NCBI RefSeq assembly: GCF_964355755.1
Contig: NC_092670.1
Coordinates: 6,411,001 to 6,475,000, forward strand
Length of the DNA stretch: 64,000 nt
Reading direction: 5' to 3'
Source of the DNA: Antedon mediterranea
Lineage: Eukaryota > Echinodermata > Crinoidea > Comatulida > Antedonidae
Both the position numbers and the translations under genes were made by a program. The notes under the pieces are model-generated. The model did no database searches, had not been told where the DNA came from, and worked only from the letters and a program-made list of their open reading frames with translations. This document shows, in pieces, positions 39,759 through 52,555 of the stretch (position 1 is its first letter; every line of letters begins with the position of its first letter).

Positions 39759-40605
39759 TTCTGCTTCAATAATTTATTATTAATTATTCTCCTAATCTTC
39801 TGTACAACAAAAATAGAAAAAAAAAATCAATAATTTGCATATTATTAGTTGGTTCCTGTAACAACTTGTGGTTATTACTCAACATTATCCACACTTGTAT
39901 TTCCTGCTTTTCCTACTGATTATAAGCTTAGGTCATGTTTTTTATTAGGATTAAACAACTGACATTAAATAGCTTATTATTAAAGTTGGTAGCACCTTAT
40001 GTAATTAGGATTGTCGTGACAGGTCGCTTGGCTGAATAAACAGTAGCAAGGTAAATACAACTAATATCGGTGTTAGTCTGAATTAATTTACCTACCCTTC
40101 TTGAAAAGTAAGTGTACTAGGTTTCAAATGAAAGTGAAAGATAAAAAAACTTGTTCTATTGCAACCAATTTTTTGTTAAAATAAAACTGGCGTTGACATT
40201 GAGTTGACCTCAAATTCTACCTTCAAATTGAGATTGTTATTTTGATGGAAATTGTTTAGTGATGATACTAAATAAATTTGGGGTTTTAAAAACACTTTTT
40301 TAGAGGACATACAGTATCAATTTGCAAAAAGTATGTTTTTAAAGGATTTTGCCAAGGATTAGAGACTCTACTTCAGTGGTTTGGTATTAAACAATAATTT
40401 GTTTGGTTTTATCAACTGTAAATATAGGCATGTCAATACAACACAAATTCACCTGTAGGCCCATAAGTTTGAAATTTTAAAGGACTTTATTTACTTTACT
40501 ATATTGTATAGTAATTTTAATTTCTGAAAATGCGTTATGTTGTGTCGTTTTTTATTAGCAATATAAATCACATTTAACAAAATCCTATTTTATTTATTCT
40601 TTCAG
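39759..40605. other. Sequence upstream of the WIPF start exon
   Basis: No exon seen. It ends in a good splice acceptor (TTCTTTCAG, AG at 40604-40605), so it is probably the last part of a 5' UTR intron of the WIPF gene. Confidence 0.5.
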
Positions 40606-40852
40606 ATACACCAACAGGGCTGTATCAAGTGAAATCATTGAGGCAAAGGTGACCGCTGGACGTGGACTATGCCACCACCTCCTCCGCCCCCTCCTGGACC
40701 TCCTCCGCCCCCAACTTTCAAGTCGGCAAATACAACTCCCCCTGTATTAAATAAAAATGAAGCAAAAAGCAGAAATAATTTATTAGGTGAAATACACAAA
40801 GGAGCAAGATTGAAAAAGACGGTGACAGTGGACAAAAGTAAACCAGTGTTAG
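40606..40852 (+). CDS. WIPF: WIPF exon with start codon and WH2 motif
   Basis: 5' UTR from 40606, ATG at 40669, coding residues 1-61 plus one base. The donor is TTAG before GTAGGG. Confidence 0.9.
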
Positions 40853-43800
40853 GTAGGGCAACTTTGAGCTTGTTCAAATCACAGTTAGTATTCTACACGG
40901 CATATATCAACTGACTGACTATTTTGCAGAGGTCGATTCGTCCCAAAACAGCATTTATTTGTCAAGCAAAGCAAAATTTTAATTGTGGGATTATTACAAA
41001 CTGGGCTAGCTTTACACAAGTATACATAATGAAAACAATAATTAACCAAGGCCTACAATATATTAATTGTTTTCACATTGGATCGTGGGACTGTAAGTTT
41101 TCTAGTCTAACATTCATCGCATTACTTGTGTTCATAAGCAAGACAATATTTGTCTCTCAGGGGTAAATGGTTACCTCTTAGGTTACTAGCTACACGTGTA
41201 TGTGAGCCATGTTTGATCCAATACATAATTATTTAGTCTAGTTTTAAAAAAATACTACAGTACCTTAAGTTTAAAATATTAACAATAGAGAGCACTATTG
41301 AAATGTTCTCATGCATTATCATGCAATTCCCTGAATTGATTGGTCGATTTTTAAAGGGCTTAACAACATTAACATGTTTCTTTTTATCTATACAGATAAA
41401 TAAATGTTCCTCCTGTTAACATGTTGTGTAATAATATTTTATAATGTTTTTTTAAAGAGCTTTTCCTCTTGTTAAGATTGAGTCCTCAAACAATCATTGC
41501 TTTAATTTTAAAAATCATTTTTCAGGAAATGCAAAACCTTCAGGAGGAGGCGGTGGAGGCGGCGGTGGTGGTTTTGGAGGCAGTTCAGGCAGTAGTGGTG
41601 GAGGCGGAGGCGGAGGTGGTTTTGGAGGCGGTGGTGGAGGCTTAGGTGGTCTATTTGCAGGAGGCATGCCACAGTTAAGAAAAACGGGTAATTTACCAGC
41701 AAATAGACAAAGTAATTTATGTTTTCTGTTTATATTATTTTTGTTTATCAATTATAGATTTAATTTTACAGAATTTTTATTTTTGGTTTATGTATTATTT
41801 TCTGTTTACATTTTATGTTATGTTACTTAATCTTATGTTTATATATTGTTTTTTATTTTAATTTTATTAAATCAAAACTAGCTACAGTCAAAATTTTAAA
41901 GCAGTCAAAAGAAAGAATAGATTTTTAAAATTGTTGCAAAATAATTGTTAATTTTTTCAGGTCCAGGCAGTTCTCCAAGGTCAAGAGGGCCACCTTCAGT
42001 TCCACGGTCAAACAGTAATGCTAGTACTGGGCCACCTGTTCCACGGTTCAACAGTAATACTAGTGCTGGGCCACCTTCAGTTCCACGGTCAAACAGTAGT
42101 GCTAGTACTGGGCCACCTTCAGTTCCACGATTCAACAGTAATAGTGGGCCAGCAGCACCAAAAATGGCTAATGGTCCACCACCTCCTCCTCCCAGCAGTC
42201 GTAGACCAGTGCAGAATGGAGCTAGGAATACAGGACCAGCTCGTCCTCCTCCAACAAACCGAATAAATAACTCTGCACCTCCACCACCACCTCCACAATC
42301 AAATAAAAATTTCCCACCTCCCCCACCCCCAGATAGACGCCCTATTTCAACGCATAATCAACCATTACCCCCACCACCTCCGCCCCAGGACAAAAAAAGA
42401 CCAGTGAATGGTATAGGAAGGCCGCCACCACCACCTAGTAATCGAGGTCAGCCACCTCCCCCTCCATCAAGAGGATCATCAGTTTTAACAAATGGACCAG
42501 AAGTACCAAAAAGAGACACAAATAGGGGGCCTGAGAGGAGGCCGCCTCCAACGCCATCAAGAGCAAATGGACCCCCTCCTCCACCTCCACCATCAAGAAC
42601 AGTGTCTACGGCGCCTAGGCCAGTAAACATGCCTCCACCCCCTCCCCCTCAATCGGCACGCCCGCCACCTCCCCCTAGCAGAGGCAGATCATCATCAACG
42701 TCTGGTCCTCCGCCACCCCCTAGAGCTAGGCCCAATTCTATAGCTGGACATCCAAATACAGCACCCCCACCTCCACCAAGTAGGGATAGTCGACCGCCTT
42801 TGACGCCTGCAACAAATAATGTAATGAATAATAATCGTGAGTATATTTATTTTGCTAGTTATACAATAGTCACAGATTCAATTAATAATGTACATGCATA
42901 TTTTTTTAAGTCTTTATTTGGTCATTTTTATGAACACTATATTGACCAATCAGAGCTGAGATAATGTGATGATTCATGAAGATTTACAATGTACTGTAAT
43001 ACCATACTTTAAATTTTTATACCAGATTTATTCTTTCTAGTCATTTTATCAAGTGTCATGAAATAAACCTTTTTAAAGAAAATTGGACTATAAGACTATA
43101 AGTCTATTAGACATGTGTTAGGAATTTTTGTATCAAGTTACTGTAACTCTAAATTATATGGAAAGAAAGAAATTGTCCGGCCAATAACAACATAAAAAAA
43201 AGACAAACATTAATTAAAATATAACTGTGTCACTAAGTCTAAGAATTTGGATTTTAAACAATGCAATACTTTTATATGCAATCACTATAATGTTCCTTAG
43301 TATTTTGTAAATTGTAATAAAATGTTAAAAAAGAAATACTGTATGTTAAATGTAGATTTCAATGCTGTTTTACTTTAAAAACATGATTGTAACGAATAAA
43401 GTTTGATTTGAAAATGTGATTTTCTTAATACATTTACATTTTTTTTTTCCAGATCCTTTTGAAAGTCGTTTTAAATTCCGCTCTATAAAAGATTTACCAC
43501 AACCAGAAGTTTACAAAAGTGCAGCAAAGACCTATCCTAGCAAATCAAGTAGACAAAGTTAGTATTGCATGCATGATTGTTTTATAATAAATGCTTCTAT
43601 AGCCTATTTTACTGGATGAGGTAAAATAATATATATATATATATACATATGCATACATAGTATTACTTAAATTTAAACCATCTTTAAATTAATCGTCTAA
43701 AAATATAGAGCTAGCAGTAGAAATTAGTTTTATTTAAATTGTTAAATAGCTGCACCATAGTTAATTCTGACCAGTTACATACTTATAATCGGTAAACGTT

Positions 43801-46800
43801 TTCCCTATGAAATCTGCAACCAGCTTAGGGTTGGGCTATGTTTATTAAAAGGGATAAAGATATACAGTTAAACATGCTGTAAAGTGGACACACTCAGGGG
43901 CCCTGAAAAAGTGGCATCCTGAGAGTTTGCAGCTTACAAAAAGTTTGGTGGGAGTTCAAAGGTCAAATTTAGTTTCAAGTAAAATTTTTGCAAAACACAG
44001 TGGAAACTAGTCTTAGAATGATTCGATTGAACCGTGTTTGAATTCCAATTAATTGTCAATAATAGTTCTATCTGAAAGGTCAGTAAGAATAAGGTTACCC
44101 CTGAGTTTAAAATTATATCAATATGAAATGCAAGCATTTCAAAACTAAATTGATAAAACTTCTTTAACCCTTGGTAAATGGTAATAAGTAGAGGGTATTA
44201 TAGCCTAGGATGTTAATTCCCCCATCTTAAGATTATAAAAAGACTAAAAGTCCTTCATTTATTTGTCCGGAACTTCAGAAGAAACAATGCTCTTGCCTAT
44301 TTTAGTAGTAGCAGCACTGTACCTGGTTTCTAGGTTTCTCTAAGTCATAGCACTCTCTATACCACTACTAGCCTCATCAAGACTTAAAGCTCTATCTACA
44401 CTATCAAACTTTATGTGACAAAATAATATGATGTGCCCATATATGGACATGATGATGCTATATTACTACCATATAAGCATATCACTACCATATCTGGGCA
44501 CATCACACTTGTTTTGTCAAACTTGTTTGATAGTGTAGACAGAGCTTAATGAGAATGCATACGCTTATATTAGTGCTAGTCCTACAATCACTGTATACTA
44601 TATACTAAATGATTGAAGTTTAGACTAACATTTCATACCATGTATTGTACAATAAAAAGTACTTCATACTATACATACTATTAGTGCTTCCTATACAGTA
44701 TGTAGACTAACTACATTATATACATATTAAATAACCATTTAGTGCACATTAATTACTTACAAAATACGAGAGTAAATTTATTTCATTACAAGAAATATAT
44801 ATATCAGAATCTGTGCATATTATTATATTCTTTTAATTCAATATTTTACTAATTTACTTTATTTTGCTATTTACAATTTAAATATTTTTTTAACCATCTG
44901 TCTATTTAGCCGTTTCAGGATTAACGGTCAGCCGGGTTTGAACTTTGACATGGTTAACTGAACAATTGTAAAGCAAATTGTTTTAATTTATTATTTAAAT
45001 ATTTTTATTCAATTTAATTTTTTGTTTTTATTTCAACTAATTATTATTTTAAAATTTAATTTTATTTAAAACTTATTTTTTATTTTTGAAAACAAATTAT
45101 TTGGCATGATTGCTTACTTTCACAAATTTTAAATTTGTTTCTGCTCAATTTGTGTTTAATAATACAATAAGTAATTCTATAAATATTTTCATATTATTTT
45201 GTTTGGGTTTTACCTTGCACCCATCAGAACCTCCCAATGAATTCCTAATAGATTATTATAGCTACCGTACTTGTTTGAATATGGGCATTTTGTGGGCTTC
45301 TGTTACTTTTATTCCATGAAAATCACAACACAAATTCACTCTAAAAGCTATCTAAAAAACTATTATTTATTAAATGGTATTCAAATAATGAATGTTATTA
45401 CGAATATAAAACATTATTTGCGTTTCAGCTGCTCATGATCTGGGCCCTAGGTTTAGCCAGTGAGTGGTCATAGCCATTAGGCTACAAAACTAAATTAGAC
45501 TAAAACAAAATTAACCAATCAGATAGTTCAGATACACAGTGTGTTATAATAGTTATCAGCACCCTTTAAACAAGCTTTTTAGTAATACAGTATAAGCTTC
45601 ACAACAATTTGCTCGATATTCTTCAAGTGGGTAGGGTACGTTGCTAACTAAGGTAATGGTTTTTTAAAAATGAATTTATTTCTTGCTCATCTATGGTGCT
45701 CTTCTCAAAACATTGCATACATTTGTGGGATGACATTTCCTTCTTGTTGACTGGGAATCACTTTTTATCAATGTGTTAGGCGTTATGAGTGATGAGTATA
45801 TGCCTTCTGAACTTGATATGAACGGTGAGTTTTACGTCGTCTATGTGCATGCTTTTACAATAATTGATATTTTTTTTTTGAGCTCTCATTGTAAAATTAG
45901 TCACATCTTTTTAAAAGGAGGGTCAAATCTTCGGTCGATGCCATGGAATACAGATGCATCATTTAGGAGTGGAGTTGTGGCTTGGTGGTTATGATGCTTG
46001 GCTACCACTCCATCACAAAAAAAAGCTGTTTGCTGTCCCAACAAGACGGTGATTCGCGGATTAAAATCTCTATTAATTATTTAAGATTTAAAAATCAGGC
46101 AAGCCAAAGCCATTACACAATCGAAAAAAAAAATTGTTACAAACACCTCAGTAGGCTATGTATTGCTGAATAGGTGTTCGACTCTAGCTCTACAATGTAG
46201 AAGAGGAGAATCCCATATGATGTAATGTTGTATGCGTCTTTATTTATTATTCTATGAGTTTGTTAATTGCCGAAGTCTCCGAGTAGCCAAATGATATATG
46301 TAGTTTGTTCGTATTTACCGTTTCACACACCGTTGAGTAAAAAACAACTTTATAGTACTTTCTCCTGATAATTTGTGTACTATCAATCTATGCGACAAAA
46401 ACGATTGGTTCGAATAATCTTCTGCTTTGAACCAATCAGACCTAGAATCTATGTATGCCATGATAATTATTATTGTTTGTGATGTGACTTAATTTGCAAT
46501 GAGGCCTCCTATACAGTAACCCATACAGTATGTTGCATGCATCTATATTTTTCTTAGTGTTTGTGCATCCATTGCATGTATAATAGTAAGTTTGCATGCT
46601 TTTCCACATGTTTTGTTGATTTTACTTTATCAGTCCATCTATTTGCTAAATTAGTTTTAATGTTGACATTTTATTGTACAGTATTTTTAACTCAATGTAA
46701 AAAGTTTACTGTAAAGACCTGTGAACTACGGTAAACATTCATTCTTACAGAAAATTCTTAGAAAAGTTTTCATCATGAACAGTAGAATAGATAAAATGTA

Positions 46801-48980
46801 TAACAAAACAATTGATATGATACGGTTTTATTATTTATCAACTTATTGTTGATCCTTATCTGTAGTATAAACAGGTCCCCAAAAGACATCTACACATCCC
46901 TATCCATTGGTTCATAAACCCAATTTGTACCACAGGGTGAAAAGCACTTTCTGCCTAATAGCCATGCCATTGGAACGTCCATAAAAATAGATCATCGACA
47001 TATTAAGCAGAATATGTGTGTCTTGATTGGAGTGAAATTTTTTAAAGAGTAATACTAGAATCACTTGTTGATGTTAGTTTGCTTGCCCTTAAGCTCTATA
47101 TGCACTATGAAACTTAATGCGACAACAAATATGATGTGCCCATATATGGCCACGATGACGTCATATCACTATCACGTCATATCACTATCACTATATTAGG
47201 GCACATCACACTTTTTTTGAAAACTAGTGTCAACAGAGCTTTATGCAATGTACACATGTATTTACAATGTTGCCATACCTTCACATACAGCCAATGGCAA
47301 GGCAAATATTGCTTTTCCCACCAAGAGTAAATATATTCAAATCAAAGTGTTATCACTGTATTACATACTGTAACATTAGCTTTGACATAACATGTTTGTA
47401 CAAGTATACTGTAGTATCGCGTGACTATGATAGCGTTTAGTTAAGGGAAAAAATAAACAACCTGGGCCATTTATTCAAGGGTGTGGGGGGGAGGGGGGGT
47501 GTATGTTCCAAACAATATTCCATGAGGAAGAAGAATTTTTTCAATGCAGAACATTTATGACAGAGGACTTTTGTATGACCGAAACAAAATTTAAATTTGT
47601 TTACAATTGCAACACAATAAGCCGCGATCTTAAGAAACTAAATATCCAGACAGCGACTTATAACAGTACACACAGATTTAGAGAACCTAAAAGAAATTGC
47701 AATGAATAGGAATCATTGGAAAACCCACATTGGGGAAATAAGCGGAGCAGCTGAAGGGGAGATGTCTGATATGAGGACTTCTCAGCGGAACTTATTAAGT
47801 CAAGTCACTAAGTCATTACATAAATTGGAGAAAAGAAAACCGCTGTAGCCCCCTCTATAATTTTCTCCTTTAATAACTTTGTTTATGAAATACAGACTTT
47901 GTCAAAGCATTATGAAATAATTTTTAGATATAATAATTAGTTTCATTAATATATCCTTATTTTACTAATGATAAACATAAACAAATTTCTTATGGCTTAT
48001 AATTTTTTATCTAAATTCACTTCTATTTTAACATGTTTTTTTAAAGTTTTAATTTATATAATATAACAAACTAAAAAGGTACAACTGTACTTACAACTAA
48101 TAGTAATACATATAATTGTAGATGGGTATTATTTCCAATCAATATTTGAACTAACTTAGTTTTTAAAGTTTTAATCTAAAAATTCATTAACTGTTGAAAA
48201 AATTTCCTGATAAAAATAACAATTACTCTGTTCTCATTATCAAGTTGCTATCATGACCAGCTGTGACATTTGACCTGTTTTTTAATCATGTGACTTGGAT
48301 TTACAAGGGTGGCTACTGTTTCTTGGGATCTAAAACATGATTTATGTGTTTGCCATGGAAAAGTAAGGGCGATGATCTACATCTATGTTGGTGGACATGT
48401 TTCTCCCATCCCTGGATCAGACATGTTTCTCCATCCCTGGATCTGCTCCAACTGGTTGAAAGCACTTGCTTTGTAAACAACAAATTTCTGATCAGTAGGC
48501 TAAAGTTACTGATTAGTGTACCTAAAATAAAGTTCAATAAACTCAACAATATATTTATTAAAGGGCAATAAATCAATAATATGAGTAGTATTAAAACCTA
48601 AATATTTTTTGATTACATTTAAAAAAGAGGCAAAAAACTCTTTCTTTGTAATTTTAATTTACACACAAGTGAGATAACTATCTATTAAGAGGTAGTAAAG
48701 GTTGTGATTTAGCTTATTAATTATAAAGACAAGCATATTGGCACATATGGCATGTCATACCCCTAAATCAGAGGATAGATTTTTTTTCCACAATTTGATC
48801 CTTCAATTGACATACAATTCTCTGTTGACCCACAGCAAGTTATTCTTATTTTGTATCAGAAATTGATCACTTACCCTCGTTTTTTTTCTTCATAATAGTA
48901 TATTGTAAATGATATTAAAGTAATACTGTTTTATTTTAGGTGTAAGACGAGGTCCTCCACCACAGCCACCAGTTCACTAG
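40669..48980 (+). CDS. WIPF: WIP/WIPF-family WASP-interacting protein, 5 exons, 455 aa
   Basis: An orthologue of vertebrate WIPF1-3 (verprolins), which bind actin and N-WASP/WASP and control Arp2/3-driven actin assembly. Exons 40669-40852, 41526-41687, 41961-42836, 43453-43557 and 48940-48980 join in frame, all with phase-1 junctions, to 455 residues (human WIPF1 about 503). The order is: polyproline start; WH2 actin-binding motif (residues ~34-52, NLLGEIHKGARLKKTV); glycine-rich segment ending GGLFAGGMPQLR as in vertebrate WIP; a long proline-rich region with many PPPPP profilin/SH3-type sites; and the C-terminal WASP-binding segment (ESRFKF, then DLPQPE, then KTYPSK). The ESRF and DLP.PE residues that contact the WASP EVH1 domain in WIP are conserved. 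The protein ends RRGPPPQPPVH. The first exon starts at an acceptor 63 bases before ATG, so at least one upstream non-coding exon exists but was not found. Confidence 0.95.
40853..41525 (+). other. WIPF intron 1
   Basis: 673 bases, AT-rich; no further feature recognised. Confidence 0.7.
41526..41687 (+). CDS. WIPF: WIPF glycine-rich exon
   Basis: 53 whole codons plus split ends, mostly Gly, ending in the GGMPQLRKT segment that is strongly conserved in WIP proteins. The acceptor is TTTTTCAG; the donor is ACGG before GTAATT. Confidence 0.9.
41961..42836 (+). CDS. WIPF: WIPF proline-rich exon
   Basis: 291 codons. The first ~60 residues contain four tandem copies of a GPPSVPRSNSNAST-like unit (41990-42150). 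The rest is proline-rich. If the donor (AATC before GTGAGT) is not used, the frame continues to a stop at 42962-42964, which would give a short form lacking the WASP-binding end. Confidence 0.9.
42837..43452 (+). other. WIPF intron 3
   Basis: 616 bases, AT-rich, ending in a strong polypyrimidine tract. No other feature recognised. Confidence 0.7.
43453..43557 (+). CDS. WIPF: WIPF WASP-binding exon
   Basis: 34 codons with the ESRFKF and DLPQPEVY motifs and the YPSK tail. The acceptor is a long T tract ending CCAG; the donor is CAAA before GTTAGT. Confidence 0.92.
44387..44547. mobile_element. ~160-bp inverted-repeat element, copy 2
   Basis: The best-preserved copy. The ends are AAGCTCTATCTACACTATCA and its near complement (GATAGTGTAGACAGAGCTT). 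Inside are GATGTGCCCATATATGG and its mirror TATCTGGGCACATCACA, so almost the whole element folds back on itself. Confidence 0.85.
45780..45824 (+). CDS. WIPF: Possible 45-nt cassette exon of WIPF
   Basis: Inside the 5.4-kb last intron, an AG acceptor (TGTGTTAG) and a strong donor (G before GTGAGT) bracket 45 bases. Spliced between the neighbouring exons it has phase 1 on both sides and adds 15 acidic residues (SVMSDEYMPSELDMN) without a stop. The codon use looks coding. The polypyrimidine tract is weak, so use is uncertain. Confidence 0.45.
47091..47241. mobile_element. ~160-bp inverted-repeat element, copy 3
   Basis: Same family as the copy at 44.4 kb: AAGCTCTATATGCACTATGA at the left, GTGTCAACAGAGCTT at the right, GATGTGCCCATATATGG inside. 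It has a short internal duplication of CACGTCATATCACTAT. Confidence 0.8.
48940..48980 (+). CDS. WIPF: WIPF last coding exon
   Basis: Encodes VRRGPPPQPPVH and TAG, matching the arginine-then-proline tail of vertebrate WIP. The acceptor is TTTTATTTTAG. It is identified mainly by phase match and the tail pattern. Confidence 0.8.
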
Positions 48981-50412
48981 ATAGTCGAGCCTGGTGTATG
49001 TTGGCCGTAGTGAAGTCTGACGTCACTCAAAAGCTTTTAGAATGAACTTTGAACTTTGAAGGGGAGCTGGCATATTTGATGCATGTGTCTGATGGACTAA
49101 TGGTGGAAATGGTTGCTTCAAATTGCAGTTTGGTTCTTGACTATGCAGGTTTAAAACTATATCACTGTGACCTGCCATATCCAAAACTTATTTTCTACTG
49201 AGCTAAAACGATTCAACGAGGGAACTATTTGCTGCAAATGTTAAAAGATTCACTACTAGACGTTTTCGTCGATGGATTGGAAGTAAAATTAGGAAAACAT
49301 TGTTTCGTTGCAACTTCTATCCATCGTGTAAAGATACAGCCACGCCCGCGGAATTTTCTACCGTGAAATAGTGTATACTACTGCAGCCTAGTTGCACATT
49401 TTGTATACGAGCGTAAGATGACGCAAGTCTTAAATACGTAGATCAATCACGTGATGCGGTTGTCAACTGCTCTGTCGTCATAACACTGGACAACAGAGCG
49501 TGCTTCAAATCAAAAATTTTGCTCAAAAGTTAGAATAATATATAACACGTTTTGAAAATCATTATTTTTGAATTGATTTTTTTGTAGAAATATATATAAT
49601 AAAAATACATAATTATATATAATTAAAATATATAAAGAAAGAGAATATTTCTCTTACTAGCCTGCATTATATGTAAATATTTTTGGAAAATCACTGTATA
49701 TTATTTACTAAATTTCTGTTTTCTTTTGGTTATAATTATTATATATATTTTGTTTCTTCAGTTTGTAGATGGGACAGTTTTGTTGGATTTAACAGTTTTA
49801 TGATTATTTTTAATTTATTTTGGTAAACACTTAAAAACACTAATATTATGGACCAAAGTTACACAAATACCGTAAAACATGAATTAGTAAATCCAATGGG
49901 TTTTTTTTTTATTGATAAAATCACTTACAGTCTAGTGTCCTTTATATTTTATATTGATTTATGTAATATAAATATTATTATTTTTCTTGAAAAAAGGTTT
50001 CTTAGGCTTTTTGAAATTGTAGGTTATCAGATTGAAGGGCTTCTTTCCAAGATTAGCCCCACTGGGCTACTTACCGAGCTTAACCCCACAGGACTCCAAC
50101 ATGAACCCCATTAAACTTAATGCTGAATGCAGTCCAGTCCACTTACCTGAGTGGTTCAGTGATCTGGGTTGATTTTTATGCTATTTACAGTCCAATTCCA
50201 CATTTCTGTGTATCCTGGTATGTCCTGTGTTACACAGTTCCAGATCAACTCCACTTTTTTGCTGGTAGTGTAAAAGGGGTTAAAATGTCTTTTTGGGCTT
50301 CTTTTGAAGGTTTTAAAATAATATACTTGTTAAACCTTTAGACTATTTTTGTGAGCTAAGAAAGTGAAAAGTAATACCAGCAGCCAATGCATGTTGTGAG
50401 TGTACGAATAAA
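48981..50412 (+). other. Probable WIPF 3' UTR
   Basis: Follows the WIPF stop codon. AATAAA occurs at 49598-49603 and at 50407-50412. Either could end the transcript. No other gene recognised. Confidence 0.4.
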
Positions 50413-51872
50413 ATACAATTTTACACAGTATAGTGCAAGGTAGTATTTTATTGTACATTATTGTAGTGTACTTATAATTATGTCTGACATTAAAGGATTA
50501 TAAAAAAATGTTATCGCTCACAACAAATTTCACAAAGTAACACATGTTTTTAAATCAAGGGTGACTTTTATTTTGATAGATTGCATTTCTATAGAATTAA
50601 AGGTAAAAGAAAAGAATAAACTATGTAGGACTTGTCACAACGACTTTAGATAGTGACTGATATCAATACAATATTAAAATAATAGATATACATAACATAT
50701 TTTCATGGAGATTTTCCAATTAGGGTATGAAGGTAAAATGAAGTTAAAAAAGTTAAATTTATAAATGAATAATAAAACTATATTTGCCCTCTAAAAGTTA
50801 GAGCAGGAAGTCAAATTATTAGTAATAAATAATCTATATATTTTATCTTTATTATTTTAAGCCAATTTCATAAGTAGCTCTTAGTTACTACTTACTATTA
50901 AAAGTTAATAATATTCTATAGTGTTATTTTTTCAATCATGAAGCCAACTTAATTTAATGGGAGTATTTTATTATTCCTTAACACAACACAAACCACTCTG
51001 TAACAGATTTGTTTTGAGTGAGGCGGCCCGAGTTCAAATTCTTTCTCAAGACAAAAACAACTCCCAAACAAGCTCCGCAGCCACTGGAGACCAGCAGCGC
51101 ACATTCTAGTAAGTAGGCTAAGCTTGCATAACAATTTGGCCAATCCTAACAGCATATTTCATCTACTAGGCTAAGCCTAAAGCAGTAGCATCCCCTTTTT
51201 TCCACCTAGTCCATAGTGCTAGTAACCCTGTAGAATTCTTGGCTACAGACTTGCTCAAAATCTTGTTACAAAAAGTTGTTATCTTTTGTAATGCCTAAAA
51301 AATAATAATTAGATGTCTGCTGTCTGTTTCATAATGTCACATGCAACCACAGTCCCGAATATGAATTGTGGGGGAGTAAGGTTTAATTATGTGTGTAATG
51401 TTTTTACTATGGGCTTCCAATTTCTGGTCTTCAAACTTGCTACAACTGCTTATACTCACTTAGATTTTTAAACTACTCTGTATTTTTCCATGTTTATTTA
51501 CTGGAGTGAAATTGGTGGAACATTTATTGAAACTGAAAGAAATTGGTTAATACCGCACTAATGTCAGTATAATCAACAATTGTAGGAATTGCAAAGATTT
51601 GTCTATTTCGTTCATTGATTTGCTGTCAGAGGGTGCAAATTTTACTCAAGAACATATTTAAAATGTCTTTCACACTTGCTCTGGTCCGTCTTCAGTTCGC
51701 ATCAGTTTGTGCGGACGGCATTAGAATTTTCGTTGTCCTGACGTGCATATCGAGCAGAAGGATTGGCACATAGACATGTTTAGTGTCATGAAAACGAAAC
51801 ACCGATATGGGATTTTATTTGCCAGAGTCGGAGGGGAGCAAGTGCCAGAGACACTTTTTACAGAGTACTGGT
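50413..51872. other. Intergenic, no gene recognised
   Basis: AT-rich sequence without a supportable feature. Confidence 0.35.
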
Positions 51873-52024
51873 GTTGAGACAGTTGACAATAAACTTGTTG
51901 ACAGTGAACATGTTGACAATGTTGAATATGTTGACAGTGAACATGTTGACAATGTTGAACATGCTGACAATGTTGAACATGTTGACAATGTTGACAGTGA
52001 ACATGTTGACAATGTTGAATATTC
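51873..52024. repeat. GTTGACAATGTTGAACAT tandem repeat
   Basis: Alternating 18-bp (GTTGACAATGTTGAACAT) and 15-bp (GTTGACAGTGAACAT) units. Because both lengths are multiples of three, long frames appear on both strands (for example VDNVEHVDSEHV), but nothing else supports a protein. Confidence 0.85.
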
Positions 52025-52349
52025 AACAAAAATTTAATGAGTATGTTTGGATATAGAAAAACACTGAGCCTTTAACGGAAACATGTAATTAATTCATTCT
52101 TCACATTGAAAAATAATTTCAAAATAAATAGTATTGTCAACCATTGTTTCTAAAATAAAAATCTGTTTATAACTGTCATTTTGAAACTTGCATGTTTAAT
52201 CTTATTTAAAGGATATGCAATTTGGTTGCAAGTTCTGGTGGTGAGAATTGCAATGGCCTGGTTCATACTAGACCATTGGGGTAACTTTTAACCTGACAGT
52301 TAATCATTACATTTCAATGCCGTGGTTCACACTAGATTCTGAAGTAGAT

Positions 52350-52475
52350 GTTAACAACAGTTAATTGGGTAACTGTTAACCAAACAGTTAATCAGGTAAC
52401 TGTTAACACAACAGTTAATCGGGTAACTGTTAACACAACAGTTAATTGGGTAACTGTTAACCCAACAGTTAATCA
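52350..52475. repeat. 27-bp tandem repeat with inverted symmetry
   Basis: CAGTTAAT recurs at 52358, 52385, 52412, 52439 and 52466. Each unit contains GGTAACTGTTAAC followed by AACAGTTAAT, which are partly complementary, so the array can form several small hairpins. Confidence 0.85.
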
Positions 52476-52555
52476 TTATGTTTTGATGGCCTGGTTCACA
52501 AGATCCTTGGGTAGTTAATGTGACAGTAGACCATTATTAATTTTCACATTTTGGA

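Larger units (their letters stand above)
43558..48939 (+). other. WIPF intron 4 with repeats
   Basis: 5.4 kb. It holds an AT microsatellite (43630-43645), two copies of the ~160-bp inverted-repeat family (44387 and 47091), the candidate cassette exon, a G-rich tract at 47480-47500, and a 25-bp imperfect tandem duplication (GACATGTTTCTCC, near 48392-48443). A tRNA-like stretch at 45970-46010 is too degraded to call. Confidence 0.6.

Noticed and set aside
41515-42135. Minus-strand proline- or glycine-rich frames opposite WIPF exons
   Set aside because: Shadows of the Gly- and Pro-rich WIPF codons on the opposite strand.
45969-46060. tRNA-derived SINE head (GTGGCTTGGTGGTTATGATG)
   Set aside because: D-arm-like half only; the B box is not recognisable.
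51807-52037. Acidic repeat protein (VDNVEHVDSEHV)
   Set aside because: Produced by a tandem repeat whose unit lengths are multiples of three; both strands stay open and there is no gene context.
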